Source: Leeia speluncae
GTDB taxonomy: Bacteria; Pseudomonadota; Gammaproteobacteria; Burkholderiales; Leeiaceae
Length of the DNA: 64,000 nucleotides
Assembly: GCF_020564625.1 (NCBI RefSeq)
Contig: NZ_JAJBZT010000001.1
Span: 124,001-188,000 of the forward strand
Direction of reading: 5' to 3'
The notes below the pieces were generated by a model, which made no database searches, was not told the origin of the DNA, and worked only from the letters and a program-made list of their open reading frames with translations. The translations under genes and the position numbers were made by a program. This document shows positions 44,106-52,438 of this stretch, in pieces (positions within the stretch are counted from its first letter, which is position 1; each line of letters starts with the position of its first letter).

Positions 44106-44978
44106 ATGTTTAAGTCATTCGCAATGAAAGCTAGCGCAGCTGCTGTTTGTACCCTAGGTTTATTGACCGCACAGGTAGCGAAAGCGGAAGAAGCGGCAGT
44201 GAAAATCGCTACTACTAACTGGGCCGACGTATTGGCCGTGGCTAACGTAGTGAAATACGTAATGGAAACCAAACTGAAACAGCCAGTTCAGTTTGTTCAA
44301 GCGGACATCGGTATTCAGTACCAAGGTGTTGCTCGCGGCGACTTGGATCTGATGGTTGGTGGCTGGTTGCCAGTGACTCACGCAACTTACTTTGCTCGTT
44401 ACAAAAACGACATGGAAGATGTTGGTGTGATTTACAAAGGCGGTAAAAACGGTTGGGCAGTACCAGCGTATATCCCTGAATCACAATTGTCTTCTATTGC
44501 TGATTTGAGCAAGCCAGAAGTGAAAGAGAAGCTAAAAGGCACTATTCAAGGTATCGAGCCAGGTGGTGGTTTGATGCAAGCTTCAGAAAAAACTATTTCT
44601 GCTTATAACCTAGACATGAAACTACAGTCTTCTTCTGAAGCAGGCATGTTGGCTTCTATCTCTCGTGCTTACCCAGCAAAAGAGTGGGTGGTTGCAACTG
44701 TATGGAGCCCACACTGGTTGTTCCAGAAGTACAAAATGCGTTACCTAAAAGATCCGAAAGGTACTTTGGGCGGAGAAGAAACCATCCACGCATTTGGTTC
44801 TAAAGAGTTCGGTAAGAAGTTCCCTAAAGCTCACGCCATGATGAAGAAATTCAACATGACTTTGGCTGATGTAGAAGCAGTTGAAATGGAAGGTAACTCG
44901 ACAAACGACTACGCCACTGCTGCGAAGAAATTTGTTGATGCACATCCAGAAAAAGTAAAAGCATGGTTGGCTAAGTAA
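44106..44978 (+). CDS. glycine betaine/quaternary amine-binding protein (ProX/OpuAC type)
   Basis: A 290-residue periplasmic binding protein with signal peptide (cut near AKAEEA). It has the OpuAC/ProX-like fold signatures KIATTNWADVLAVANVVKYVM, QGVARGDLDLMVGGWLPVTHATY and WVVATVWSPHWLFQKYKMRYLKDP; the several Trp and Tyr residues are of the kind that form aromatic cages around quaternary ammonium groups. An AGGAGATA ribosome binding site precedes the ATG. Codon use is strongly biased, which suits an abundant binding protein. It follows the permease by 75 bases. Confidence 0.92.
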   Translation: MFKSFAMKASAAAVCTLGLLTAQVAKAEEAAVKIATTNWADVLAVANVVKYVMETKLKQPVQFVQADIGIQYQGVARGDLDLMVGGWLPVTHATYFARYKNDMEDVGVIYKGGKNGWAVPAYIPESQLSSIADLSKPEVKEKLKGTIQGIEPGGGLMQASEKTISAYNLDMKLQSSSEAGMLASISRAYPAKEWVVATVWSPHWLFQKYKMRYLKDPKGTLGGEETIHAFGSKEFGKKFPKAHAMMKKFNMTLADVEAVEMEGNSTNDYATAAKKFVDAHPEKVKAWLAK

Positions 44979-44989
44979 TCTTTGCCTCT

Positions 44990-45009
44990 CAGGGGGCTGT
45001 CGCCCCCTG
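44990..45009 (+). terminator. hairpin after the binding-protein gene
   Basis: A perfect 8-bp GC-rich stem (CAGGGGGC / GCCCCCTG, 4-base loop) a dozen bases after the stop codon, followed by only GTTT. It may be a partial terminator or protect the 3' end of the binding-protein message. Confidence 0.55.
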
Positions 45010-45016
45010 GTTTGGC

Positions 45017-45102
45017 CTATTTAGTCAGAAGAATTAACAATACATCGTTAGTTCTTCTCGCTAAATAGAGATAGACCATACGCCATGTTGGCTAACGGTC
45101 TA
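45017..45102 (+). promoter_or_regulatory. structured leader before the DapA-like gene
   Basis: Two successive hairpins lie between the importer and the DapA-like gene. The first has a 12-bp stem with one G-U wobble (45027-45038 with 45047-45058, 8-base loop) extended, after a 2-base internal loop, by an 8-bp stem (CTATTTAG / CTAAATAG). The second pairs TAGACC (45072-45077) with GGTCTA (45097-45102) and contains an inner GCCA/TGGC pair. The ribosome binding site GGAG follows about 15 bases later. Candidate attenuator, RNA-processing site or ligand-responsive leader. Confidence 0.5.
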
Positions 45103-45126
45103 GTGAAGTTAATCAAGGAGATTACA

Positions 45127-46008
45127 ATGAATTTTCACGGCGTACACGTACCGTTAGTTACCCCATTTTTAGCCGATGGCGAAATCGATCATGCCAAATT
45201 GGCTTCTCATGCGCAAAATCTATCTGGCCGTGGATTGTCTGGCCTAGGTGTTGGTGGCACAACTGGTGAATACTATGCGCTGAGTTTTGATGAGCGTCTA
45301 AAAACCTTTGATACCGTTGCAGCAGCTGTTGGCGGCAAAATTGACCTTATCGCCGGTATCAACGCAACGACCACCACAGAAGTGATCCGTTTGGGTAAAG
45401 CAGCAAAATCAGCAGGCTTTAATTCTGTGCTAGTAGCTGCGCCTTACTACGCACAACCAACACAAGACGAACTACTAGCGCATTTGCAAAAAGTAGATGA
45501 CGCAGTGGATCTGCCAATCATGCTGTACAACTTCCCAGCACGTACCGGTACTGAAATCAGTGATGCTGTACTAGAAACCATGTTGGAACGTAAAAACGTG
45601 GTCGCGATGAAGGAAAGTACTGGCGATATCTCTCATCTACATCATTTGATGATGCATTACAGTGATCGCTTCACTGTGAGCTGCGGTATGGATGACCAAG
45701 CGCTTGAATTCTTTGCTTGGGGCGGTAAGAGCTGGTTTGGTGGCGCGGGCAACTTCTTGCCAGAGCTACACGTAGAAATGCTAGACACTTGCGTCAACAA
45801 AGGTGACTTCACTGCTGGCCGTGCGCTAATGCGCAAATTGTTGCCAGTTCTAGAGTTGCTAGAGCAAGGTGGCAAATTTATTCAGTACGTGCGTTACGGT
45901 TGCGAACTAGCTGGTTTAGAAGTTGGCTTGGCGCGTGAACCACTAGGCGCATTGACCGAAGCAGAAAAAGAGTCTCTAAAAGCAGTGGTACTTCCGCTAC
46001 TAAAATAA
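45127..46008 (+). CDS. DapA/NAL family lyase
   Basis: A 293-residue TIM-barrel aldolase/lyase of the dihydrodipicolinate synthase/N-acetylneuraminate lyase family. The carboxylate-binding GTTGEY motif, Y134 (LYNFPARTG) and the Schiff-base lysine K162 (VAMKEST) are all present. It is unlikely to be the lysine-pathway enzyme, because it sits between a betaine importer and an FAD oxidase. Family members in similar settings deaminate 1-pyrroline-4-hydroxy-2-carboxylate (HypD) or dehydrate keto-deoxy sugars, yielding 2-oxoglutarate semialdehyde; that would suit the aldehyde dehydrogenase in the cluster. GGAG precedes the chosen ATG. It is 15 bases upstream of the FAD enzyme. Confidence 0.9.
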   Translation: MNFHGVHVPLVTPFLADGEIDHAKLASHAQNLSGRGLSGLGVGGTTGEYYALSFDERLKTFDTVAAAVGGKIDLIAGINATTTTEVIRLGKAAKSAGFNSVLVAAPYYAQPTQDELLAHLQKVDDAVDLPIMLYNFPARTGTEISDAVLETMLERKNVVAMKESTGDISHLHHLMMHYSDRFTVSCGMDDQALEFFAWGGKSWFGGAGNFLPELHVEMLDTCVNKGDFTAGRALMRKLLPVLELLEQGGKFIQYVRYGCELAGLEVGLAREPLGALTEAEKESLKAVVLPLLK

Positions 46009-46023
46009 TAACGGGCTGTTTAT

Positions 46024-47346
46024 ATGAACCAGAAACTCGATTTTGGAAAGCTACCTGCGCCAGACGGTCAAAATGGCTGGTGGGAAATTCTCGCCAAGCC
46101 ATTGCCGGCAAAGCGTTATTCAGGTCAGCAAACGTTTGATTATGTGGTGATCGGTGGCGGTATCACAGGTCTGTGTGCTGCCAGACGTTTGGCCGAGTTA
46201 TCACCGGAATCGACGATCGCGCTTGTCGAGGCAGATCGGATTGGACGAAGTACAGCAGGACGAAATTCGGGTTTCTTTGTTGATCTTCCTCACGATATTA
46301 GTAGTGATAGCTACTCAAAAAGCGTAGAGGAAGATCAAGCGGATGTGCGTTTTCAACGACACGGCATTGATTATGTTCGGTCGATTGTGAAGGCACATCA
46401 GATTGATTGCGACTGGCGTGATGAGGGGAAATTTCACGCTTGGGCCAATCCGAGAGGCGAAAAAGCCGTTGAATCTTTTACCAAGGGATTAAAACGGATT
46501 GGTGAGCCTTTTACGATGCTAGATAAAAGCGCGATCAAAGGTGTTACTGGATCTGACTTTTATTTAGGGGGGATGCATACCCCTGGCTGTAGTACCGCAC
46601 AACCTGCCGCACTCATGCGTGGCCTTGCTTTAAATATGCCGGCGAATGTGAGCGTATTTGAAGAAAGCCCAGTGCTAGAAATGACGAATCAACGCGGTGT
46701 GCAATTACTGCGTTTTCAGTCTGGCAGCATTACCGCTAAACAAGTGTTGTTGTGTACTAACGCTTACGCAGCAGATCGTAAAAATGGCTTACTGCCGGTG
46801 TACACCTACGCGTCTTTATCGCGTGAACTAACGAATGAAGAAGTACTGCAACTTGGTGGGCAACGCTCTTGGGCGCTTATTCCCGCAGACCCAATGGGCA
46901 CAACCGTTCGTCGTCTTGGCTTTAACCGTATTTGTATTCGTAACCATTTCTCATATCGTCCGGGTGTTGTGTTATCTGCACAAGATTTGGCCGAATCGCG
47001 TCATTTGCATCAGCGATCGTTTGAGCGTCGCTTTCCTATGCTTAGCCAAGTGAATTTTGAATACACCTGGGGTGGCGCGTTGTGTTTAACCACAAATAAT
47101 GGTGTGTATTTTGGTAAGCGAGATCAAAACGTTTATCAATCGATTGGCTGTAATGGCTTGGGCTTAAGCCGTGGTTCTACCGCTGGGAAGTTGTTGGCGG
47201 AATATGTTCTCGGCCAACCCAACGATTTGATCGAGCATTTACTCAAAATTCCTACGCCAAAAACATTACCACTTCAGCCTTTTTCTGGCGTGGCCGTGAA
47301 AGCGGCGATTGCCTTTAAAGAAAAAATGGCTGGCATTGAAATGTAA
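46024..47346 (+). CDS. DAO-type FAD-dependent amine/amino-acid oxidoreductase
   Basis: A 440-residue flavoenzyme of the D-amino-acid oxidase/glycine oxidase/PuuB group. The dinucleotide-binding motif GGGITG (44-49) follows the strand YVVI, with an acidic EAD after strand 2, and the C-terminal SIGCNGLGLSRGSTAGKLLAEYVLG closes the FAD site. Family members oxidise secondary amines, N-methyl amino acids, proline analogues or gamma-glutamylputrescine. With the upstream lyase it probably forms a two-gene unit ended by a strong terminator. In this context a cyclic or N-methylated amino acid is the most sensible substrate, but that is inference. Confidence 0.88.
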   Translation: MNQKLDFGKLPAPDGQNGWWEILAKPLPAKRYSGQQTFDYVVIGGGITGLCAARRLAELSPESTIALVEADRIGRSTAGRNSGFFVDLPHDISSDSYSKSVEEDQADVRFQRHGIDYVRSIVKAHQIDCDWRDEGKFHAWANPRGEKAVESFTKGLKRIGEPFTMLDKSAIKGVTGSDFYLGGMHTPGCSTAQPAALMRGLALNMPANVSVFEESPVLEMTNQRGVQLLRFQSGSITAKQVLLCTNAYAADRKNGLLPVYTYASLSRELTNEEVLQLGGQRSWALIPADPMGTTVRRLGFNRICIRNHFSYRPGVVLSAQDLAESRHLHQRSFERRFPMLSQVNFEYTWGGALCLTTNNGVYFGKRDQNVYQSIGCNGLGLSRGSTAGKLLAEYVLGQPNDLIEHLLKIPTPKTLPLQPFSGVAVKAAIAFKEKMAGIEM

Positions 47347-47412
47347 TGTTTGTTTGTTGGTTGGTTGTTTAGGTTTAAGTAGTACTCACATGCAGCAGTT
47401 GTGAGGGGGTTC

Positions 47413-47442
47413 AGGTGCATCCGAGGGATGCACCTTTTTTTT
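47413..47442 (+). terminator. intrinsic terminator after FAD oxidoreductase gene
   Basis: A perfect 10-bp stem (AGGTGCATCC / GGATGCACCT) with a 3-base loop, followed by eight T. A textbook terminator. Confidence 0.95.
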
Positions 47443-47473
47443 AGCGGTAGCAAGCAGTTCAGGGGGCAGAAAC

Positions 47474-48244
47474 ATGAAAATGAAATGGCTTTTGGTCAGC
47501 GGCATGCTGATTTCCCAATGCGTGATCGCCAAAGACTTAAAACTCGGCGTGATTGGGAATTTTCCTCCTTTTGATTACTTAGAAAACGGAAAGCCTGCTG
47601 GCTTTAACATTGATTTGGCAAAGCGTTTTTGTGATGTCATGAAGGAAAAGTGCCAGTTTGTCATTATCAAATGGGATGACCTGATCCCTGCTGTTGAAAC
47701 CGGCAAAATTGATGCAATTGCAACCTCAATGGCCATTATCCCAGAACGCCAAAAACGAGTGCTATTTAGCAAACGATATATGCGGGTGGGTGGATCATTT
47801 GTCGCTAAAAAGAAGAAGTTTTTAACTACGTATGTCACCGCAATGGATTTAAGCAATAAGACGGTGGGTGTCCAAGGTAACACCATTTATAGCAACTATA
47901 TGAATGGCAAATACGGATCGAATAAATCCATCAAGATTGTAGAGTACCCCGCAGTAGATGAGATGTATACCGACTTGCAAAGTGGGAAGATAGACATTCT
48001 CTTAGATGATCTGATCTCTGCTTATGACGGCCATATCACTCAGAAAAAATGGAGTGGGATGGACTTGGTTGGCTCTCCAATTATCGAACCTAAGTATCTT
48101 GGAGATGGAGAAGGTATTGCCGTTAACCTGAAAAATCCCCAATTAAAACAAAAGTTTGACCAAGCAATTGATGCCGTAATCAAAGATGGCTCGTACCGAG
48201 ATATTATGAATAAGTACTTCATTTTTGATATTTACGGTTTTTAG
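47474..48244 (+). CDS. periplasmic solute-binding protein, family 3
   Basis: A 256-residue binding protein of the polar-amino-acid type (SBP_bac_3) with a signal peptide (MKMKWLLVSGMLISQCVIA). Typical elements are KLGVIGNFPPFDYLENGKPAGFNIDLAKRF at the start, IDAIATSMAIIPERQKRVLFS and the late GIAVNLKNPQLKQKFDQAI. There is no permease or ATPase gene with it. Instead a chemoreceptor gene begins 27 bases downstream, so it may present its ligand to that receptor, or serve a transporter encoded elsewhere. The SBP has two Cys (FCDVMKEKC) close together that could form a disulphide. Confidence 0.9.
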   Translation: MKMKWLLVSGMLISQCVIAKDLKLGVIGNFPPFDYLENGKPAGFNIDLAKRFCDVMKEKCQFVIIKWDDLIPAVETGKIDAIATSMAIIPERQKRVLFSKRYMRVGGSFVAKKKKFLTTYVTAMDLSNKTVGVQGNTIYSNYMNGKYGSNKSIKIVEYPAVDEMYTDLQSGKIDILLDDLISAYDGHITQKKWSGMDLVGSPIIEPKYLGDGEGIAVNLKNPQLKQKFDQAIDAVIKDGSYRDIMNKYFIFDIYGF

Positions 48245-48271
48245 TTTCAGACGTAAGTAGGAGAGAGACGA

Positions 48272-49891
48272 ATGAAGATTGCAACTAGATTATTACTGAC
48301 CTTCCTTGGCGTATTCATTGCCTTTTTAGGAATTGGTGGCTGGAGCGTGCTACAAATTCGTTCCTTAAATAATGAGGTTGGTTTTGCGTATCAAGAAGTA
48401 ATGCCTAGTTTAGAGGCGTTAAAAGATATGCAAACTGGCGTGCAAGTGCTGCGAGCAAATTTGCTGACGCATATTCTAGAAACGGATGCGGGTAAGAAAA
48501 AAGGGTACGAGAAAGTAATCGCGGATAACCGCTTGTTGCTTGATCGGAATTTGCAAAAATATCAGCAGCAAATGGCGGCAAATGAAGCGTTAAAAGCCTC
48601 TGCGACGTCTTTACAAACGGCGTATACCGCTTTTTCTGATAGCTTTAATAAAGCGTTAGCGAAATCAACTGCCGGCTTTTTTGATGCGGCGGCGATGATT
48701 GCCACGGGGGATACCCAGCAAAAAGTCGATATGCTGTTATCGTTACTGAATAAACAACTTAACGATAAAAAGGCAATAGCTACACAACAAAGCCAAACAA
48801 CCGAGAAAAACAGCCAACTAGCTATGAAGCTTACCTTGGTCTTACTCGGGGTGATTATGGTGGTGATAGGATTGGCTTCGTTGCGTGTTTACCGGATTCT
48901 TCAAGCGGGTTTACAAACCATTCAACAGACCATTACCCATATCTCTCAGTCGCTAGACTTTACCTACCGCGCTAAAGCTGGCGGTAAAACGGAGGTAGAC
49001 CAAACGATTGTGCTGCTAAATACCTTTCTGGATAGGGTGCAAACCAATCTGCGAACCATTTTAGAAGGTTCTCGCCAAGTTTCGGAGGCCGCTGGCGAAT
49101 TACTGACAACAGCGAATCAGGTCGCAGAATTAACTTCTACTCAGAATGAAGCAACAACCAATGTGGCCGCAACCGTTGAAGAAATGTCGGTCAGCATTAC
49201 CCAAGTCAGCAATCAGTCTGGCGATATGCTGCAAATGGCAGAAAACGCTGGCGAATTGGCAAAATCGGGTTCTGTTACTATTGCCAATACGGTGTCGGAT
49301 ATTAAAGGGATTGCACAGACCGTTGGCAGAACCTCTTTAGCCATTAATGAATTAGATGGGCAAAGTGCCAAAATTAATTCGATTGTTTCTGTGATTCGTG
49401 AAGTGGCCGAGCAAACCAATTTACTTGCCTTAAATGCAGCGATTGAAGCGGCGAGAGCAGGCGAGCAAGGACGTGGCTTTGCCGTGGTTGCAGATGAAGT
49501 AAGGCGCTTAGCAGAAAGAACATCGACAGCAACGCAAGAAATTGCCGAAACCATTAACGCGATGCGAAATTGCTCGTTAGCCGCTAGCCAACAGACCAAG
49601 CAAACTGATCAAATCGTTACCTCTGGCGTGGCTAGAGCAGATGATGCAGATAAAGCCATCTTGCAGATTGGAGAGTCTGCATTAGAGACAGTCACTAAAG
49701 TGAACGAGATGTTTACTGCATTGCGTGAGCAAACAGCGGCGAGTACGAATATTGCCGAGCAAGTAGAAATCATTGCACAAATGACCGATCAGGCAAGCGC
49801 AGCCGCGCATCGAACCACGTCTTTGGCAAATAACCTGACGACGCTGGCTAACCGGCAAATTGATATTCTCGACCAATATCGTTTGGGATAA
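48272..49891 (+). CDS. methyl-accepting chemotaxis protein
   Basis: A 539-residue transmembrane chemoreceptor: helix 1 (about 7-29), four-helix-bundle periplasmic domain (about 32-185), helix 2 (about 188-208), HAMP (about 210-262) and signalling domain with the conserved tip ([20 protein letters not shown]). It has an AGGAGAGAG ribosome binding site and directly follows a solute-binding-protein gene, probably in one operon. It is a paralogue of the receptor at 26871-28487. The location suggests taxis to the compound degraded by the surrounding genes, either directly or via the binding protein. Confidence 0.93.
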   Translation: MKIATRLLLTFLGVFIAFLGIGGWSVLQIRSLNNEVGFAYQEVMPSLEALKDMQTGVQVLRANLLTHILETDAGKKKGYEKVIADNRLLLDRNLQKYQQQMAANEALKASATSLQTAYTAFSDSFNKALAKSTAGFFDAAAMIATGDTQQKVDMLLSLLNKQLNDKKAIATQQSQTTEKNSQLAMKLTLVLLGVIMVVIGLASLRVYRILQAGLQTIQQTITHISQSLDFTYRAKAGGKTEVDQTIVLLNTFLDRVQTNLRTILEGSRQVSEAAGELLTTANQVAELTSTQNEATTNVAATVEEMSVSITQVSNQSGDMLQMAENAGELAKSGSVTIANTVSDIKGIAQTVGRTSLAINELDGQSAKINSIVSVIREVAEQTNLLALNAAIEAARAGEQGRGFAVVADEVRRLAERTSTATQEIAETINAMRNCSLAASQQTKQTDQIVTSGVARADDADKAILQIGESALETVTKVNEMFTALREQTAASTNIAEQVEIIAQMTDQASAAAHRTTSLANNLTTLANRQIDILDQYRLG

Positions 49892-49997
49892 CCCGCGCAT
49901 GGTGGGCACGGCGTTTACTCTTGTGTTCACCATGCATTCGACTCCCAATACAAATCAGGTGGATTGATTGTGAATACGTTTTAAAAGAAAGGCGTGG

Positions 49998-50906
49998 ATG
50001 ATGAGTTCGCGTGGATATCGTCGGATTATTCCCTCTCTAACCGCAATTGTAGAGTTTGAAGCGGTCGCTAGATTAAGTAGTTTTACGAAAGCCTCGCATG
50101 AGCTAGGGCTGACCCAGGCAGCGGTGAGTCGACAAATTAAATCCTTAGAAACGGATTTAGGTGTGTCGCTGTTTAATCGGCTTTACCGTGCGATTGAACT
50201 GACTCGGGAAGGGGAGATTCTGTACGCCGCAGCTGCTGAGGCGATGCAGAAAATTGCCACGGCGTATGACCATATTTCTCTTGGTTCTAGCCATCAAGAA
50301 CTCATTATTGAATCGACCGCCGCGTTTTCTCAATTCTATATTTTGCCCAAGCTGCCCAATTATCAGCAGCAATTTCCAGACGCTTCGCTGCGAATCGTGA
50401 CGCAAAAGTTTGCAGCAGATATGCGAAATGATGGATTTCATTTGTCTATTCGGTATGGTGATGGTCAATGGAGTGATGGCACCGCGTATTGCTTATTTGA
50501 TGAAGAAGTGTTTCCGGTGTGCTCGCCCGCGTGGAAAGCCGCCCATCCGGACACACATACACTTGCCGATCTGGCGGCGATGCCATTAATCGATAATGAC
50601 CCAACATTTGACGGTTGGTTAGGCTGGGATAGTTGGTTTCAGGCGTTTGGTTTAAAGAACCAAAAGCTACACTACGGCCTTAGATGTAGTCTCTATACCG
50701 ATGCAGTTAACGCAGCTTTGCACGGGGTAGGCATTACGCTGGGTTGGAAGCGTTTGCTGCAACCCTATCTAGATGCCGGCCAGTTGGTGCGGTTGTCCGA
50801 ATTTTCGCTCAAAGTACCTGATAAATATTATGCAGTTTTACCACATGGCGAAATTTATTCGCGGCAAATTGAGTCGGCGATTGAGTGGTTACGCCAAGAG
50901 GCTTAA
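49998..50906 (+). CDS. LysR family regulator (GcvA-like)
   Basis: A 302-residue LysR-type regulator with a helix-turn-helix at about 12-70 (SLTAIVEFEAVARLSSFTKASHELGLTQAAVSRQIKSLE), which is the GcvA/AmpR-like wording, and an effector domain from about 95. It lies 214 bases upstream of the Rieske oxygenase gene on the same strand and may activate it. A second Met immediately follows the first, so the start is uncertain by one codon. The cluster has a further LysR gene of related type at its other end. Confidence 0.9.
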   Translation: MMSSRGYRRIIPSLTAIVEFEAVARLSSFTKASHELGLTQAAVSRQIKSLETDLGVSLFNRLYRAIELTREGEILYAAAAEAMQKIATAYDHISLGSSHQELIIESTAAFSQFYILPKLPNYQQQFPDASLRIVTQKFAADMRNDGFHLSIRYGDGQWSDGTAYCLFDEEVFPVCSPAWKAAHPDTHTLADLAAMPLIDNDPTFDGWLGWDSWFQAFGLKNQKLHYGLRCSLYTDAVNAALHGVGITLGWKRLLQPYLDAGQLVRLSEFSLKVPDKYYAVLPHGEIYSRQIESAIEWLRQEA

Positions 50907-51040
50907 GAATTGATTTTTATTTAACCAATTGATTTTAAATAATTAAATTTTTACTTTTTAAATGGGAAAATCTCTTTTTTTGTCGCATAACAAAAAGTAA
51001 TGCCACTCAGAAAATATAGCGCGTTGACGCTTTTTTCGGC

Positions 51041-51114
51041 CTCTCCAAGAATGTGATCCATCCACCAGCAAGACAAATCCCGTGCTGGCGAAATGATCAC
51101 AACCTCTTGGAGAG
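51041..51114 (+). promoter_or_regulatory. long nested inverted repeat enclosing the RBS of the Rieske gene
   Basis: Three nested pairings: CTCTCCAAGA (51041-51050) with TCTTGGAGAG (51105-51114), TGTGATC (51052-51058) with GATCACA (51095-51101), and CCAGCA (51065-51070) with TGCTGG (51083-51088). The 3' outer arm contains the GGAGAG ribosome binding site of the gene starting at 51121. If transcribed whole, this would form a long stem that hides the ribosome binding site. A TTGACG-17-AAGAAT promoter-like pair (51024-51052) overlaps the 5' arm; if that is the real promoter, only the inner hairpin is in the RNA and the arms may be protein-binding sites. Confidence 0.6.
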
Positions 51115-51120
51115 AGACAA

Positions 51121-52332
51121 ATGACCACCCAACAAAAAACGATATCTTTAATCAAGCAACGTCAACCACGCCAAGTATTATCTGGTGCTTTGTATACCGA
51201 TCCGGATGTGTATCGTGAAGATTTAGCGCAAATCTGGCACAAAGAATGGATTTTCGCTGGTCATACCTTCGAATTAGAAAAAGCCGGACAATTTATCACC
51301 TTACAAGTAGGCGATTTCCCAGTGGTGATTGTTCGTGGAACAGATGGCGAAATTCGCGCATTCCATAACGTCTGTCCACACCGTGGCTCTAAGCTTTGTA
51401 ATAGCAGTAGCGGCAAGTCTGCTAAATTAGTTTGCCCATATCACAAATGGACATTTAGTTTAGAAGGTAAATTGCAATTTGCTGGCAATATGGGTAATGA
51501 ATTTGATCCGCAAAGCCATGGTTTGAAGCAAGTTCACGCGGCAATCGTTGAAACGTATATCTATGTCTGTGTCGCAGAAACCGCACCAGACTTTGAGGGC
51601 TTCCGTAAAGCACTAACCCCATTTGTTTCCCCGCACAACTTGGCAGACTGTAAAGTTGCTTTCGAGTCCACAATTGTTGAAAAAGGCAACTGGAAACTGG
51701 TGTTCGAAAACAACCGCGAATGCTATCACTGCGAAGGCAATCATCCTGAGCTGCTCAATTCATTTGTTGAAAACTTATCTGTTGCGGGTGTTGCCGACGA
51801 TAGTGATCCAGAGCTATCGGCGTTCTGGGATCGTTGCGAAACAGCTGGTTTACCAAGTCAAATGGTGATGTCAGACAATGGCCAGTACCGCATTACCCGT
51901 ATTCCACTTTCTGCTAATGCGTCTAGCTACACCATGGATGGTAAGCCAGCGGTAAATGGTCGACTAGACAAGAGTGGTGTCGAAAATATTGGTGCCTTGC
52001 TTTACTTCAATTACCCATCTACTTGGAACCACTTCTTAGGTGACCATGCGCTGAGTTTCCGTGTCTTACCGCTAGGCCCAGGTGAAACCATGGTTACTAC
52101 CAAATGGTTGGTACACAAAGATGCAGTGGAAGGTGTGGATTACGATCTAACAAGACTGACTGAAGTGTGGATTGCTACCAATGATCAAGATCGCCGCTTA
52201 GTAGAAGGCACCCACGCTGGTGTTAGTTCTCCTGCATACCAAGCAGGCAATTATTCTGCCGTTGCAGAAAATGGCCCAAGCCAATTTGATGATTGGTACT
52301 GCAATACCATGAAGAGCCGTATCGCAGATTAA
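51121..52332 (+). CDS. Rieske-type oxygenase, GbcA/Stc2 (betaine demethylase) group
   Basis: A 403-residue Rieske non-haem iron oxygenase alpha subunit. The 2Fe-2S ligands are C85, H87 (CPHRG) and C105, H108 (CPYHKW). The mononuclear iron site uses H203 and H208 (ENNRECYHCEGNHPEL) with an Asp of NDQD (D355 or D357). ENNRECYHC, NDQDRRLVE and the following GVSSPAYQAGNYS are hallmarks of glycine betaine monooxygenase (GbcA) and proline betaine demethylase (Stc2), which oxidatively remove an N-methyl group as formaldehyde. Its reductase is encoded two genes downstream. Codon use is strongly biased. The leader carries a long nested inverted repeat. Confidence 0.92.
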   Translation: MTTQQKTISLIKQRQPRQVLSGALYTDPDVYREDLAQIWHKEWIFAGHTFELEKAGQFITLQVGDFPVVIVRGTDGEIRAFHNVCPHRGSKLCNSSSGKSAKLVCPYHKWTFSLEGKLQFAGNMGNEFDPQSHGLKQVHAAIVETYIYVCVAETAPDFEGFRKALTPFVSPHNLADCKVAFESTIVEKGNWKLVFENNRECYHCEGNHPELLNSFVENLSVAGVADDSDPELSAFWDRCETAGLPSQMVMSDNGQYRITRIPLSANASSYTMDGKPAVNGRLDKSGVENIGALLYFNYPSTWNHFLGDHALSFRVLPLGPGETMVTTKWLVHKDAVEGVDYDLTRLTEVWIATNDQDRRLVEGTHAGVSSPAYQAGNYSAVAENGPSQFDDWYCNTMKSRIAD

Positions 52333-52343
52333 GCGATCTAGCA

Positions 52344-52381
52344 ACGCCAAGATGCCGGATTTCAGACCGTCATCTTGGCGT
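52344..52381 (+). other. intercistronic hairpin between Rieske and MmgE/PrpD genes
   Basis: A perfect 11-bp inverted repeat (ACGCCAAGATG / CATCTTGGCGT, 16-base loop) begins 12 bases after the Rieske stop codon. It lacks a T tract, so it more likely stabilises the upstream message or marks a processing site than terminates transcription. Confidence 0.6.
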
Positions 52382-52438
52382 GATTCTATCTGGTGTCTCA
52401 TTTCTTTTCTGTCGCCACCTTTTGTGGGAGAGAGTCTC

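Noticed and set aside
45127-46008. Housekeeping dapA (lysine biosynthesis)
   Set aside because: The fold and catalytic residues are those of the wider family; the operon with an FAD oxidase and the betaine importer context argue for a catabolic lyase.
40077-47346. Reading of the aldehyde dehydrogenase and FAD oxidase as a putrescine (Puu) pathway
   Set aside because: Both enzymes resemble PuuC and PuuB, but gamma-glutamylputrescine synthetase and hydrolase are absent, and the neighbours are a betaine importer, a DapA-like lyase and a betaine-type Rieske system.
49897-49935. GCATGGTG/CACCATGC hairpin after the second chemoreceptor gene as terminator
   Set aside because: The 8-bp stem is real but the loop is long (23 bases) and no T tract follows; too weak to call.
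51041-51114. Glycine or other known riboswitch in the Rieske leader
   Set aside because: The element is too short and lacks the conserved cores of the tandem glycine, SAM, TPP and guanidine classes that I can recall; it is reported only as a nested inverted repeat.
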